Under the pieces are notes generated by a model. That model made no database searches and was not told where the DNA came from. It saw nothing but the letters and a program-made list of their open reading frames with translations. DNA of 64,000 nucleotides from an uncultured Oscillospiraceae bacterium (lineage in GTDB: Bacteria > Bacillota > Clostridia > Oscillospirales > Oscillospiraceae): NCBI GenBank assembly GCA_934569225.1, contig CAKTKC010000017.1, positions 1 to 64,000 on the forward strand. The letters are read 5' to 3'. Below are positions 1 to 8,131 of this stretch, in pieces (within the stretch, counting starts at the first letter, position 1; every line of letters begins with the position of its first letter). Position numbers and translations under genes: made by a program.

Positions 1-323
1 TCGGCGCTGTCTCCCTCCAGAGGGAATACCCACTCGTCTTCGTTCTCTTCGTCGGCCAATTCCGTCACCAGAACCACGTCGATGGGGAAGCGGACTTCCC
101 GGTCAAAGTCTCTGGCGCAGCGGTCGCAGGTGCCGTGGATGCAGGTGGAAATCTCACCGGTCATCACGAGGACGCCTGCGGTGTTCCGCACTGTGCCTTC
201 CGCCGCAACCGGCTCGGACACGGGGTAGCTGACACCGTAACAAAGATCACTCAGGTCAACGGTTGTGGAAAAGGTGACTGACGCGCCCGGACTGTCAATG
301 ATTTTAGAAAGCCCCAGCAGCAT
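1..323 (-). CDS. yceD: YceD/DUF177 family protein, C-terminus beyond window edge
   Basis: The reverse strand reads MLLGLSKIIDSPG, then a CIHGTCDRCARDF stretch and an acidic segment, as in the DUF177 (YceD) family, whose gene usually sits directly upstream of rpmF (ribosomal protein L32). Family members contain a conserved CxRC-type cysteine pair and are linked to 23S rRNA accumulation. The ATG at 321-323 is preceded by an AAGGGGG-type Shine-Dalgarno and by a strong sigma-A promoter. The gene runs off the left edge, so rpmF should follow outside the window (inference). Confidence 0.75.
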   Translation of the reverse strand, partial: MLLGLSKIIDSPGASVTFSTTVDLSDLCYGVSYPVSEPVAAEGTVRNTAGVLVMTGEISTCIHGTCDRCARDFDREVRFPIDVVLVTELADEENEDEWVFPLEGDSA

Positions 324-355
324 ACTCTTCCCCCTTCTCACAGTCGTGCCTAGAT

Positions 356-384
356 ATTATATAGGCTTTTGCGTCATTTGTCAA
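356..384 (-). promoter_or_regulatory. Sigma-A promoter of yceD
   Basis: Reading the minus strand, TTGACA (379-384) and TATAAT (356-361) are separated by exactly 17 bp and lie about 35 bp upstream of the start codon. Both hexamers match the consensus fully. Confidence 0.8.
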
Positions 385-454
385 ATGGTTTTTTCATAAA
401 AAACATATGTTTTCGCGGGTATTTCATAAGGACGGCCAAGGCGCGGAGGGACGG

Positions 455-1318
455 TCATTTTTTTCGGGCGACCACCACGAACCGGCCGTTCTCCGTCTGG
501 TAGGCGCAGGTGACCAAGGTGAGAAGCAAATCGCCGCACTGGGCGGTGACGCCGGTGTCGTAGAGCGCGTGTTCCCGATAATAGGCCATGGCCTCGTCGA
601 AGCGGCTCTGATCGGAGGTGTCGTAAAATTGGTAGAATTTGAAATTGGTGTCGCTCTTTTTGTATACCTTGTCGTAAAAGGCGGCCACAACCTCGTATTC
701 CTGTTCTTCATAAAGGGTGCTGAAGGAGATCACCGGATTGCGCTGCCAGAAGTCCTTCTGCTGGTATTTTAGAAGCGAACGGAACATGCTGCCGTCCAGC
801 ATGTTGTGGGCGTAGATGATGCGGTTGCCGCTTTCCGTATCGCAGGCCGCGTCGAGGAAGGGAAGTCCGGCAAAGCTGTAGTTCACATCAAAGTTGGCGT
901 GGAGATACCGCTCCGGCTCGTCGGGGGAGTACATGACGGGGTAGTCGATTCTGGTTCCCGGAACGGTAAGCCAGCCCGCAAGATCGGGATTTTTCTGGGA
1001 CAGCTCCAGAAAGCGGGGGAGAATCTCCCGCGGCTCTGTGGGCGGCGTGGTCGCGGCGGTGGTGGGCGGGACAGTGGGCATAGTCTGAGTGGAGACGGTG
1101 GACTCTGCCGGGGCGGAGGTGGAGAGCTGTGTGGTTTCGTGGGCAGTCTCCGCGGCCATCCGTTTCAGGGTGATTCGGTTGCGGAGAGCGGAGAACACCG
1201 TCACGCCGAAAATCAGCGCCGACACCAGCGCGACGACGAGAAGAAGCCGGGAAACGGGAGAATTTTTCCGCCCCTTCCGGTCTCGGGGGAGGTATTTCCC
1301 ATTGTTTTGATTGGTCAT
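455..1318 (-). CDS. Class B sortase
   Basis: This 287-residue membrane-anchored transpeptidase should cleave sorting signals of surface proteins and attach them to peptidoglycan. One N-terminal membrane segment (about residues 24-46) is followed by a Thr/Pro-rich linker (about 60-97) and the sortase fold. The catalytic residues are visible: His171 in IIYAHNM, Cys271 in TLVTC and Arg279 in NGRFVV, with spacing and insertions typical of SrtB. The gene lies immediately downstream of a surface protein ending in a VPKTG signal, so that protein is its likely substrate. A hairpin terminator separates the two, so sortase expression probably depends on read-through or an undetected promoter. The ATG at 1318 has GAGGAT upstream. 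Confidence 0.9.
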   Translation of the reverse strand: MTNQNNGKYLPRDRKGRKNSPVSRLLLVVALVSALIFGVTVFSALRNRITLKRMAAETAHETTQLSTSAPAESTVSTQTMPTVPPTTAATTPPTEPREILPRFLELSQKNPDLAGWLTVPGTRIDYPVMYSPDEPERYLHANFDVNYSFAGLPFLDAACDTESGNRIIYAHNMLDGSMFRSLLKYQQKDFWQRNPVISFSTLYEEQEYEVVAAFYDKVYKKSDTNFKFYQFYDTSDQSRFDEAMAYYREHALYDTGVTAQCGDLLLTLVTCAYQTENGRFVVVARKK

Positions 1319-1338
1319 GGTAAATCATCCTCAGAAAA

Positions 1339-1365
1339 GGCGGTGACGGGAGTACCGTCACCGCC
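1339..1365 (-). terminator. Terminator between surface protein and sortase
   Basis: A perfect 11-bp stem (1339-1349 with 1355-1365) has a 5-nt loop and is followed by TTTT on the minus strand. It sits between the surface-protein stop and the sortase start and probably lowers sortase expression relative to substrate. Confidence 0.7.
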
Positions 1366-1385
1366 ATGGGTAGGGTTAAATTTTT

Positions 1386-2489
1386 TTAGAAGAAGCGCTT
1401 CTTGGTGAAGACAGCCGCCATGCTCATCAGGCCGGAAAGAATGGCCACGGGAGCCATCACGTCGCCGGTCTTGGGGACGTTGTCCAGGGTGGGATCCTTC
1501 TTGCCGTCGTTGCCGCCGGTGGTGCCGGACATCTTATGACCGCACTCGTCGCACTTGCCGTCGTTGTCCTCGTCATAATGGTTTGCCTTACCCATGGATT
1601 TCTTGCAGTTGGCGCAGATAATCTCATGATAATCGGCATCAAGATCTTTGCCACCGATGAATTCCGCATGAAATTCATTGCCGCACCAGTCGCATACGCA
1701 GTCTTTGTCATCGTCCTGGCAGTAGGAAACAAATCCGCAGCCGGGGTCTGTGCAAACGTGAGAGGGCTTCTCGAAATGATGGTCTGCGTTTGCCTTGTAT
1801 CCGCACACATCACAGATGCCGTCGTCCATACCCTCATGCTCGCCCCACTTGTAATCACTGCAGTCGGGGCAGTGCCAGTTATGACCGTACTCGTTGTAAG
1901 TATACGCAGCGTTGGGATGCTTGCAATCAAAGCCAGTCCAACCGCAGATGGTACACGCATTTCCTTCTCTTACGTGGGGCTCCACGTCACTAAGGTCGAG
2001 CATGCAGTCAGCACAGCCTTTGATATGACCTTCGCTGCCCACAGGCCAGTAATCTACATTTTCATGTTTGCAATACTGAGTCTCTACAAGACCACACTCG
2101 CATGTATGGTTGGCGTCGAAAGTGTGCGGTTCACGAGTGGAAATTTCCGTTTCGCAGTCCATGCACCATTTGACATGCCAACCGGTACTCCATGACCAGC
2201 CAACATGCTCATGCTTGCAGGCTTCGGGATTCTCGGGATTTTCGGGGTTCTCGGGGTTCTCGGGATTCTCAGGGTTCTCGGGATTCTCAGGGTTTTCGGG
2301 ATTCTCGGGGTTTTCGGGAGTCTGGGGAGGCTCAGGGTTTTCGGTGCCCTTAGAGTCGCCGGGAGCTTCCTGGCCTGCCGCGGCGGAGGGGGTGTCTTCC
2401 GCTTCGGTGGCGGCTGCTGCTGTCGGGACAAGGGCAATCACCATGACCAGAACCAGCAGCAATGCGAACAGTTTCTTCATTGCTTTCAA
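1386..2489 (-). CDS. Sortase-anchored Cys/His-repeat surface protein
   Basis: This 367-residue secreted protein has a signal peptide (about 1-27), a low-complexity segment with about ten tandem Pro-Glu-Asn units (about 58-90), four to five Cys/His-rich repeats (CKH...H..C..C...H...C.CG, about 91-320) and a C-terminal sorting signal: VPKTG (338-342), a hydrophobic stretch and the basic tail KKRFF. The paired CxxC/CxxCG and His spacing suggests metal-binding or disulfide modules, but the function is unknown. The adjacent class B sortase is the likely anchoring enzyme, since some clostridial SrtB enzymes accept (S/P)PxTG-like signals. A sigma-A promoter with an overlapping inverted repeat precedes it, next to a divergent HTH regulator. 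Confidence 0.85.
   Translation of the reverse strand: MKAMKKLFALLLVLVMVIALVPTAAAATEAEDTPSAAAGQEAPGDSKGTENPEPPQTPENPENPENPENPENPENPENPENPENPENPEACKHEHVGWSWSTGWHVKWCMDCETEISTREPHTFDANHTCECGLVETQYCKHENVDYWPVGSEGHIKGCADCMLDLSDVEPHVREGNACTICGWTGFDCKHPNAAYTYNEYGHNWHCPDCSDYKWGEHEGMDDGICDVCGYKANADHHFEKPSHVCTDPGCGFVSYCQDDDKDCVCDWCGNEFHAEFIGGKDLDADYHEIICANCKKSMGKANHYDEDNDGKCDECGHKMSGTTGGNDGKKDPTLDNVPKTGDVMAPVAILSGLMSMAAVFTKKRFF
2225..2319 (-). repeat. Nine-bp tandem repeats encoding Pro-Glu-Asn units
   Basis: About ten near-identical 9-bp units (ggattctcg / gggttctcg variants on the plus strand) encode the PEN linker of the surface protein. Because the unit is a multiple of three, slippage would change linker length without breaking the frame. 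Confidence 0.85.
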
Positions 2490-2545
2490 CCTCCATTGGA
2501 GTAAATTTTGGGACGAGTGGTGTATATTTTCACTTACCCATGAAT

Positions 2546-2574
2546 ATTATAGTCTTTTTAACGACTATAGTCAA
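2546..2574 (-). promoter_or_regulatory. Promoter of the surface-protein gene with overlapping palindrome
   Basis: On the minus strand TTGACT (2569-2574) and TATAAT (2546-2551) are 17 bp apart. An inverted repeat, TATAGTC (2548-2554) and GACTATA (2563-2569), spans from the -10 to the -35 and is a natural operator candidate for the neighbouring HTH protein. Confidence 0.75.
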
Positions 2575-2645
2575 GAAAAAATTTATAATCTAGAATAAAA
2601 AAAACGCAACTGGAAACCGTAACCAAAAAAAGGAGACGCAATAGT

Positions 2646-2864
2646 GTGATTGTTTACGACCCCTTCTGGAAAACCCTGAAAAAATCGTCAAAAACCACGT
2701 ATACGCTCATAAAAGATCACCATATATCCAGCTCCACCATCGACAAGCTGCGCAAAAACAAGCCCATCACCACCACGACCCTGAACGATCTGTGCCGGAT
2801 CCTCGGCTGCAAGGTGGACGAGATATTGGAATATGTCCCCTCGCCGGACGACCAATGCCTTTGA
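2646..2864 (+). CDS. Small XRE/Cro-CI family HTH regulator
   Basis: The 72-residue protein consists almost only of a helix-turn-helix: FWKTLKKSSKTTYTLIKDH, a recognition-helix region (SSSTIDKLRKNKPI) and the closing TTTTLNDLCRILGCKVDEIL, typical of YozG-like Cro/CI proteins. It lacks a ligand domain. The start is GTG with AGGAG just upstream. It is divergent from the surface-protein gene, whose promoter carries an inverted repeat, so it may repress that gene and the sortase (inference). Confidence 0.85.
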   Translation: MIVYDPFWKTLKKSSKTTYTLIKDHHISSSTIDKLRKNKPITTTTLNDLCRILGCKVDEILEYVPSPDDQCL

Positions 2865-2880
2865 ATCAGGACAGTCAGAA

Positions 2881-2909
2881 GCCGCTTTTCTATAAAGCGG
2901 CATTTTTTT
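2881..2909 (+). terminator. Terminator of the HTH regulator gene
   Basis: An 8-bp stem GCCGCTTT/AAAGCGGC with a 5-nt loop is followed by seven T residues, 16 bp after the stop codon. Confidence 0.85.
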
Positions 2910-2966
2910 GACATTTCTGGTTGACATAACAACAGAATTCCGAAATCAGAAATTCCAGCCGCCGAA

Positions 2967-2995
2967 GCATTTTCTTTCCCTCTGGGACATACTTT
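2967..2995 (+). promoter_or_regulatory. Candidate sigma-E promoter of spoIVA
   Basis: GCATTTT (2967-2973), a 14-bp spacer and CATACTTT (2988-2995) resemble the mother-cell sigma-E consensus (KMATATT-N14-CATACANT). It is about 50 bp upstream of the spoIVA start. A small hairpin (3009-3029) precedes the ribosome-binding site. Confidence 0.55.
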
Positions 2996-3045
2996 GTTCC
3001 AAACCCATGGCAGGAGCCTTTCTCCTGCCGAGAAGGAGGCTGGCT

Positions 3046-4509
3046 ATGGATCAAATTTATGCGGACATTGCTGCCAGAACCGGCGGCAATATTTATGTGG
3101 GCGTGGTCGGGCCGGTGCGTACCGGAAAATCGACCCTCATCAAACGGATCATGGAGGAGCTGGTGATTCCCGGCATCTCCGACCCCTATCGCAAGGAACG
3201 CGCCAGAGATGAGCTGCCCCAGAGCGGCTCCGGGAAGACCATCATGACCTCGGAGCCGAAGTTCGTCCCAGAGGAAGCGGTGGAGATTTCCCCCGACGGG
3301 GTCACGAAGCTGCGGGTGCGGCTGATCGACTCCGTGGGCTACATGGTGGACGGCGCGGTGGGCGCGGAAGAAGACGGTGTGCCCCGGATGGTGACCACCC
3401 CCTGGTACGACCATGAAATTCCTATGACGGAAGCGGCGGAGCTGGGGACGAAAAAGGTCATGGAGGGGCACTGCTCCATCGGCATTGTGGTGACCACCGA
3501 CGGCACCATTACGGAAATTCCCCGGGAGGACTACGTACAGGCGGAAAAACGGGCCATCACCGACATGCAGAAAACGGGGAAGCCCTTCCTGGTGATCGTC
3601 AACTCCCGCAACCCGGCGGGGGAGGCGGCGGGGGAAGTGAAGGCGTATCTGCAAAGCACCTTCGGTCTGGAGCCCATCGTGGCGGACTGTCAGGCGCTGG
3701 ACGCCGAGGGCATCGGGAAGCTCATGAAGGCGCTGCTGTACACCTTTCCCATGAGCGAGCTGCGGGTGCGTCTCCCCCGGTGGATGGACGCGCTGGAGCC
3801 GGAGCATCCCGTAAAGGCGGCGCTGTATCAGGCGCTTCTGGAAATGGCGGAGGAAATCCACACCCTGGGTCAGGCGGAAGGGGTGCTGGCCGGACTGCGG
3901 GAGCTGCCCCAGGTGCAGGACTACAGCCTGCGCAGCGTGGATTTGGGAAGCGGCAGCGTGATCTGCGCCATCGTGTTCCCGGAGGCGCTGTTCTACGAGA
4001 TTCTGAGCGCCCGGGCGGGAATGCCCATCCGCAGCGACGCCCAGCTGCTGCAGCTGCTCACCGAGCTGTCTCAGGTCAAGCAGGAATACGACAAGATATC
4101 CGACGCCCTTTCCGCCGTCCGGGCGACGGGCTATGGCGTGGTGATGCCCGCGGCGGAGGAAATGAAGCTGGAAACCCCGGAGATCATCCGCAAGGGCGGC
4201 GCTTACGGCGTGAAGCTGAAAGCGGGGGCGCCCTCCATTCACATGGTACGTGTGGACATTGACACGGAGATCAACCCCATGGTGGGAGACGAAAAGCAGT
4301 CTCAGGATCTGGTCAATTCCCTCATGGGCGAAGACCCGGAAAAGCTGTGGCAGAGCAACATTTTCGGAAAATCCGTGTATGACCTGATTCAGGAGGGGCT
4401 GACCACAAAGCTGCTGGGAATGCCGGAGGAAGTCAGAGGCAAGTTCCGGGGGACGTTGACGAGAATCGTCAACGAGGGCGCGACGGGGCTGATCTGCCTG
4501 ATTCTGTAG
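3046..4509 (+). CDS. spoIVA: Stage IV sporulation protein A, coat morphogenetic ATPase
   Basis: SpoIVA polymerises on the mother-cell side of the forespore membrane and forms the base of the spore coat. At 487 residues it matches the usual length (about 490). The N-terminus reads MDQIYADIAARTGGNIYVGV followed by the Walker A loop GPVRTGKST (residues 22-30), and the protein ends in the hydrophobic tail LICLIL expected for membrane targeting. The open frame extends 138 bp further upstream, but ATG 3046 has AAGGAGG 7 bp upstream and matches the family N-terminus. The window also holds a sipL-like gene, encoding the known SpoIVA partner in clostridia, and spoIIGA-sigE, whose sigma factor probably transcribes this gene. 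Confidence 0.96.
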   Translation: MDQIYADIAARTGGNIYVGVVGPVRTGKSTLIKRIMEELVIPGISDPYRKERARDELPQSGSGKTIMTSEPKFVPEEAVEISPDGVTKLRVRLIDSVGYMVDGAVGAEEDGVPRMVTTPWYDHEIPMTEAAELGTKKVMEGHCSIGIVVTTDGTITEIPREDYVQAEKRAITDMQKTGKPFLVIVNSRNPAGEAAGEVKAYLQSTFGLEPIVADCQALDAEGIGKLMKALLYTFPMSELRVRLPRWMDALEPEHPVKAALYQALLEMAEEIHTLGQAEGVLAGLRELPQVQDYSLRSVDLGSGSVICAIVFPEALFYEILSARAGMPIRSDAQLLQLLTELSQVKQEYDKISDALSAVRATGYGVVMPAAEEMKLETPEIIRKGGAYGVKLKAGAPSIHMVRVDIDTEINPMVGDEKQSQDLVNSLMGEDPEKLWQSNIFGKSVYDLIQEGLTTKLLGMPEEVRGKFRGTLTRIVNEGATGLICLIL

Positions 4510-4577
4510 GCGGAAAATCCTTTCTTGACATTCCTTCCCAGCAGATGTAAACTAAAGAAAAAAGGGAGGAATGCACA

Positions 4578-4970
4578 GTGCCCATTACCATTGAATATCT
4601 CTGGAAAGACCGCAAGCGTCATCTGGGGATGCCCCTGTCCTTTACCCGCTACCGGCTGTCCGAAGACCGGCTGTTCTTGACCGAGGGATTCCTGAACATC
4701 CGGGACGACGAGGTGCTTCTTTACCGGGTGCGGGACATTGACACCAGACGCACGCTGCTCCAGCGCCTGTTCGGCGTGGGAACCATCACGGTGCTGTCCT
4801 CCGACAAGACCATGCCCACGCTGGTGCTGAAAAATGTGAAGAATCCGCTCTTTGTCAAGGAACTCATCCACAAGCAGGTGGAGGAAATGAAGATGAAGCG
4901 CCGGGTTCGCTACGGTGAGATCACCACGACCGGCGACCATGATGACGACGATGATCTGGATGATCGATAA
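4578..4970 (+). CDS. PH (bPH2) domain protein
   Basis: This small cytoplasmic protein of 130 residues reads IEYLWKDRKRH then YRLSEDRLFLTEGFL and VLLYRVRDIDTRRTLLQRLFGVGTI, the pattern of bacterial PH-like (DUF304) domains. The C-terminus is acidic (DHDDDDDLDD), and there is no obvious membrane segment, unlike many DUF304 proteins. The GTG start is chosen because GGGAGGA lies 7 bp upstream; an ATG at 4571 is out of frame. Ligand and role are unknown. Confidence 0.75.
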   Translation: MPITIEYLWKDRKRHLGMPLSFTRYRLSEDRLFLTEGFLNIRDDEVLLYRVRDIDTRRTLLQRLFGVGTITVLSSDKTMPTLVLKNVKNPLFVKELIHKQVEEMKMKRRVRYGEITTTGDHDDDDDLDDR

Positions 4971-4994
4971 GGACTGCTGCCCCAAATAGGCCGC

Positions 4995-5270
4995 ATCAGA
5001 CAGTTAACAGGCACAGTGGGATAACCCGCTGTGCCTGTTCTTGTATCATTTAATGCGAGCACCCCTTGCCTCTCCCTATGAGAGAGGTGGCCGAGCGAAG
5101 CGAGGACTGAGAGGGTATACCAGGGTGCAATACCCTCTCAGTCACCTTCGGTGACAGCTCTCCCAGAGGGAGAGCCAAGGGGCTGCGTATGGTGTCACGG
5201 GAAATGGAGCGTATCTGCACAGATGCGCTCCATTTGCTATTTTACGACCAGCCATCAAAGCGGCGGGGCG
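4995..5270 (+). repeat. Dispersed palindromic intergenic element, copy 1
   Basis: First of three copies. The 121-bp core (5062-5182) has near-identical inverted ends of about 27 bp starting CCCCTTG. Inside is a perfect 13-bp stem (5106-5118 with 5130-5142) and a perfect GTCACC-TTC-GGTGAC hairpin (5141-5155). Conserved flanks carry a terminator-like hairpin (5008-5037) and a hairpin around AATGGAGCG...CGCTCCATT. It fills most of the 416-bp gap after the PH-domain gene. Confidence 0.85.
5008..5037 (+). terminator. Terminator-like hairpin in the left flank of repeat copy 1
   Basis: A 13-bp stem with one G-T pair and an ATAA loop (CAGGCACAG...CTGTGCCTG) is followed by TTCTTGT. It lies 38 bp after the PH-domain gene. 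The same hairpin recurs at repeat copy 3 and, with changed but still pairing bases, at copy 2. Confidence 0.65.
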
Positions 5271-5321
5271 TTTTCGGGTATGAGGCTTCCTTAAGAATTT
5301 CTTTGCCCGGTAAAATAAATG

Positions 5322-5350
5322 TTTACCCTAGGGAAAATCCGTGTTACAAT
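5322..5350 (+). promoter_or_regulatory. Promoter of the YfhO-like gene
   Basis: TTTACC (5322-5327), a 17-bp spacer and TACAAT (5345-5350) lie 36 bp upstream of the start codon. Confidence 0.65.
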
Positions 5351-5386
5351 ATAAGTTACGATTCAGACTGTTGAGGGGGAGTCCCT

Positions 5387-8089
5387 GTGAAGCGAACCGG
5401 CAGAAAAATTCATTGGAATTATACGGCGCTGGCCTTTGCCATTCCCTGCGTGGGAATGCTGTTTGTTATGCTTATCAGCAAATACGAGCCGTTCGGCAAG
5501 TATTCCATGCTGTATTCGGATATGTACCACCAGTATTATCCCTTCTTCGTGGCGTTCCGCCGCGCCCTCCGCAGCGGAAGCGGACTGCTGTACACCTGGA
5601 GCATCGGCATGGGGATGGATTATCTGGGGCTGATCTCCTATTATCTGGCGTCGCCGCTGAACCTAATCAGCGTTCTGGTGCCGGAGGGCTGGCTGCTGGA
5701 GTTTTTCTCTCTGCTGGTGCCGGTGAAGCTGGGATTTGCGGGGATGTTCTTTGCCATTTTTCTGAAAAAGCTGTTCGGCAAGAACGATGCGTCCATTGCA
5801 GTGTTCGGGGGCTTTTACGGGCTGTGCGCCTGGGCGCTGGGGTACCAGTGGAACGTGATGTGGCTGGACACCTTCGCCCTGCTGCCTCTGGTGGCGCTGG
5901 GAACGGTGTGCCTGCTGAAGGAGAAAAAGTTTTTCCTCTACACCGTGACGCTGTTCCTGTCCGTCTATTCCAATTATTATATCGGGTTCTTTACCTGCAT
6001 TTTTGTCTTCCTGCTGTTTTTTGTGTATGAAATCTGCCGCTGGGGCGGGTGGAAGAAGCTGTTTGCGGATTTTGGGAGAATCGCCCTGTTTTCCCTGCTG
6101 GCACTGGGCATGACCGCCATCCTGACCTTCCCGGCGCTGTCGGCCTTGCAGACTACCCAGTCCAGCGTGAACAATTTCCCCACCGGCTTCCGGCTGAACA
6201 TTGCCAAGGAGAACACCATCAAGGGGCTTCTGGACGCCATGCGGCAGGTGGCGGGGAACATGGGCGGCAGCATCGAGCCGACCTTCAAGGAAGGACTTCC
6301 CAATGTCTACTGCGGCATTTTCAGCATCCTGCTGATGTTCCTGTACCTGATGGCGAAGGACATCAAACGCAGGGATAAATGCTGTGCCGTGATCCTGCTG
6401 CTGTTTTTCAACGTCAGCTTTATCATCCGGCAGCTGGATTTCATCTGGCACGGCTTCCATTTTACCAATATGATCCCATACCGGTTCAGCTTCCTGTACA
6501 GCTTCGTAGTGCTGTACATGGCCTACCGCGCATGGCTGATGCGCAGAAAGTTCCGCCCGGTGCAGATCGTGATTGCCGGGGTGCTGACGGCGGGGGTGCT
6601 GGCCTGCTCCAATGAGCTGTTTGAGACAGTGCCGCTGGAGCTGGGCAGCCTGACGCTGCAAATCCCTCTCTACTTTATATATAACCTGATTTTTCTGGTG
6701 CTGTATCTCACCGTTATGCTCTACGGCCAGCTGGAGGTGCCGGAGGGCGTCACGGAGCGTCAGAAAATCCGCGCCCGCGCCAAGCGGAACCGGCAGCGTG
6801 CCCGGATCCGGATCCTGGCGCTGTCTGTCATGGGCGTGGAGCTGATTGCCACGCTGATATGCTTCGGACTGTATTTCACGGGCACCGGCGTGTCCAACTA
6901 CCCCAAGGGCACCACCTACACTGCCTCCGTCATCCGCTATATGTATGAGCGGGAGGAGGATAACCTGTTCTTCCGGGCGGAGACCACCCATTCCCAGACC
7001 CTGAACGACGGCGCACTCAATGGCTACAACGGCATTTCCGCCTTTACCAGCTCCGCCAACGTCAAGGTCACGGAGTTCATGCGGGCGCTGGGCTACGGCG
7101 CGAAGAACACCTATAACCGCTACTGCTTCGAGGAAAGCTCCCCGGTGGCGAACCTGTTTCTGGGCATCAAGTATATGATCGAGCGGGACGGGAAGGACAA
7201 GTCCAGCACCTATTTTGACGAGGTGAACCGCTTCGGCGTGGCGTCCCTGCTGGAAAATACCGCGTATCTGCCCCTGGGCTTCCTGGCGGAGCCGGCGCTG
7301 GCAGACCTGGATTTCTCTGCCAGCAGCGGAACCTTCCAGTTCCAGAACGACCTGTTCACCGCCGCCACGGGGATCGACGAGGAGGTCTGGCACAAGCTTC
7401 AGGGCGAGAATCTGACCATCACCGGCAACGGCGCGAACATCACGGAAAGCAATTCCACCGGCTACTGCAAGTATTCCGACTGCGTTTCCGGTGCCAACGT
7501 GACCTATACCTACACAGCCGACCGGGACGGCTTCGTGTGCGTCCACCTGAATCTGCCAAAGCGGAACGATTTTTACGTCAGCATCAACGGCGTGGAGCTT
7601 TACAAGGAGACCATCAGCCTGTCCCAGATGATCGCGGTGGGGGATGTGAAGACCGGAGATACGGTGGACATCCGCGTGGAGTGCGACAAGGACGAGAGCA
7701 GCACCATGACCGTCAGCGCCGCCGTTCTCAACGGGGAGCGGTTCGCCCGGGGCTATGAGATCCTGGCGGCGTCCCAGCTGAATCTGACCAAATTCCGTTC
7801 CACGCTGGTGGAAGGAACCATCAACTGCAACCGTGACGGTCTGCTGTACACCTCCGTTCCCCAGAACGGAAACTGGAGCGTCAGGGTGGACGGCAAGCCC
7901 GCCGAGATCAAGCTGGTAGGGGACTGCATGGTGGCCGTGAATCTGACGGAGGGCGTCCACACCGTTCGGTTGACGTACCACAATGCCGCATTCAGTCTGG
8001 GCTGGAAAATCAGCCTTGCCTGCGCCGCCGTCTTCGGCGGTCTGGCGTGGAGCGTCTACAGACCAGACGAAAAGAAACGCAAAAAATGA
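5387..8089 (+). CDS. YfhO family multispanning membrane protein
   Basis: This 900-residue protein has about twelve or more membrane segments in its first two thirds and an extracytoplasmic C-terminal domain before a last membrane helix. Features such as YSDMYHQYYPFF near the N-terminus and GYNGISAFTSS followed by YNRYCFEESSP are typical of YfhO/GT-C-like membrane proteins linked to glycosylation of cell-envelope polymers. The start GTG at 5387 has GAGGGGG upstream. It is monocistronic, with its own promoter and a shared terminator facing mnmA. The substrate is unknown. Confidence 0.85.
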   Translation: MKRTGRKIHWNYTALAFAIPCVGMLFVMLISKYEPFGKYSMLYSDMYHQYYPFFVAFRRALRSGSGLLYTWSIGMGMDYLGLISYYLASPLNLISVLVPEGWLLEFFSLLVPVKLGFAGMFFAIFLKKLFGKNDASIAVFGGFYGLCAWALGYQWNVMWLDTFALLPLVALGTVCLLKEKKFFLYTVTLFLSVYSNYYIGFFTCIFVFLLFFVYEICRWGGWKKLFADFGRIALFSLLALGMTAILTFPALSALQTTQSSVNNFPTGFRLNIAKENTIKGLLDAMRQVAGNMGGSIEPTFKEGLPNVYCGIFSILLMFLYLMAKDIKRRDKCCAVILLLFFNVSFIIRQLDFIWHGFHFTNMIPYRFSFLYSFVVLYMAYRAWLMRRKFRPVQIVIAGVLTAGVLACSNELFETVPLELGSLTLQIPLYFIYNLIFLVLYLTVMLYGQLEVPEGVTERQKIRARAKRNRQRARIRILALSVMGVELIATLICFGLYFTGTGVSNYPKGTTYTASVIRYMYEREEDNLFFRAETTHSQTLNDGALNGYNGISAFTSSANVKVTEFMRALGYGAKNTYNRYCFEESSPVANLFLGIKYMIERDGKDKSSTYFDEVNRFGVASLLENTAYLPLGFLAEPALADLDFSASSGTFQFQNDLFTAATGIDEEVWHKLQGENLTITGNGANITESNSTGYCKYSDCVSGANVTYTYTADRDGFVCVHLNLPKRNDFYVSINGVELYKETISLSQMIAVGDVKTGDTVDIRVECDKDESSTMTVSAAVLNGERFARGYEILAASQLNLTKFRSTLVEGTINCNRDGLLYTSVPQNGNWSVRVDGKPAEIKLVGDCMVAVNLTEGVHTVRLTYHNAAFSLGWKISLACAAVFGGLAWSVYRPDEKKRKK

Positions 8090-8092
8090 CAA

Positions 8093-8128
8093 ATACGCGG
8101 TCATCTCCGATTGAAGATGGCCGCGTAT
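8093..8128. terminator. Bidirectional terminator between yfhO-like gene and mnmA
   Basis: A 14-bp stem (ATACGCGG...CCGCGTAT, one G-T pair) with an 8-nt loop lies between the convergent stop codons. Confidence 0.8.
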
Positions 8129-8131
8129 ATT

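Noticed and set aside
2225..2319. Short regular repeats that could suggest a CRISPR array
   Set aside because: The 9-bp units have no spacers and encode a Pro-Glu-Asn linker in frame.
5062..5182. The palindromic repeat as a tRNA or CRISPR leader
   Set aside because: No cloverleaf, anticodon arm or T-loop consensus, and the three copies are far apart with no spacers.
5663..8104. An 813-codon open frame antisense to the YfhO-like gene
   Set aside because: Same cause: codon-bias shadow, low-complexity His/Gln-rich translation and no family match.
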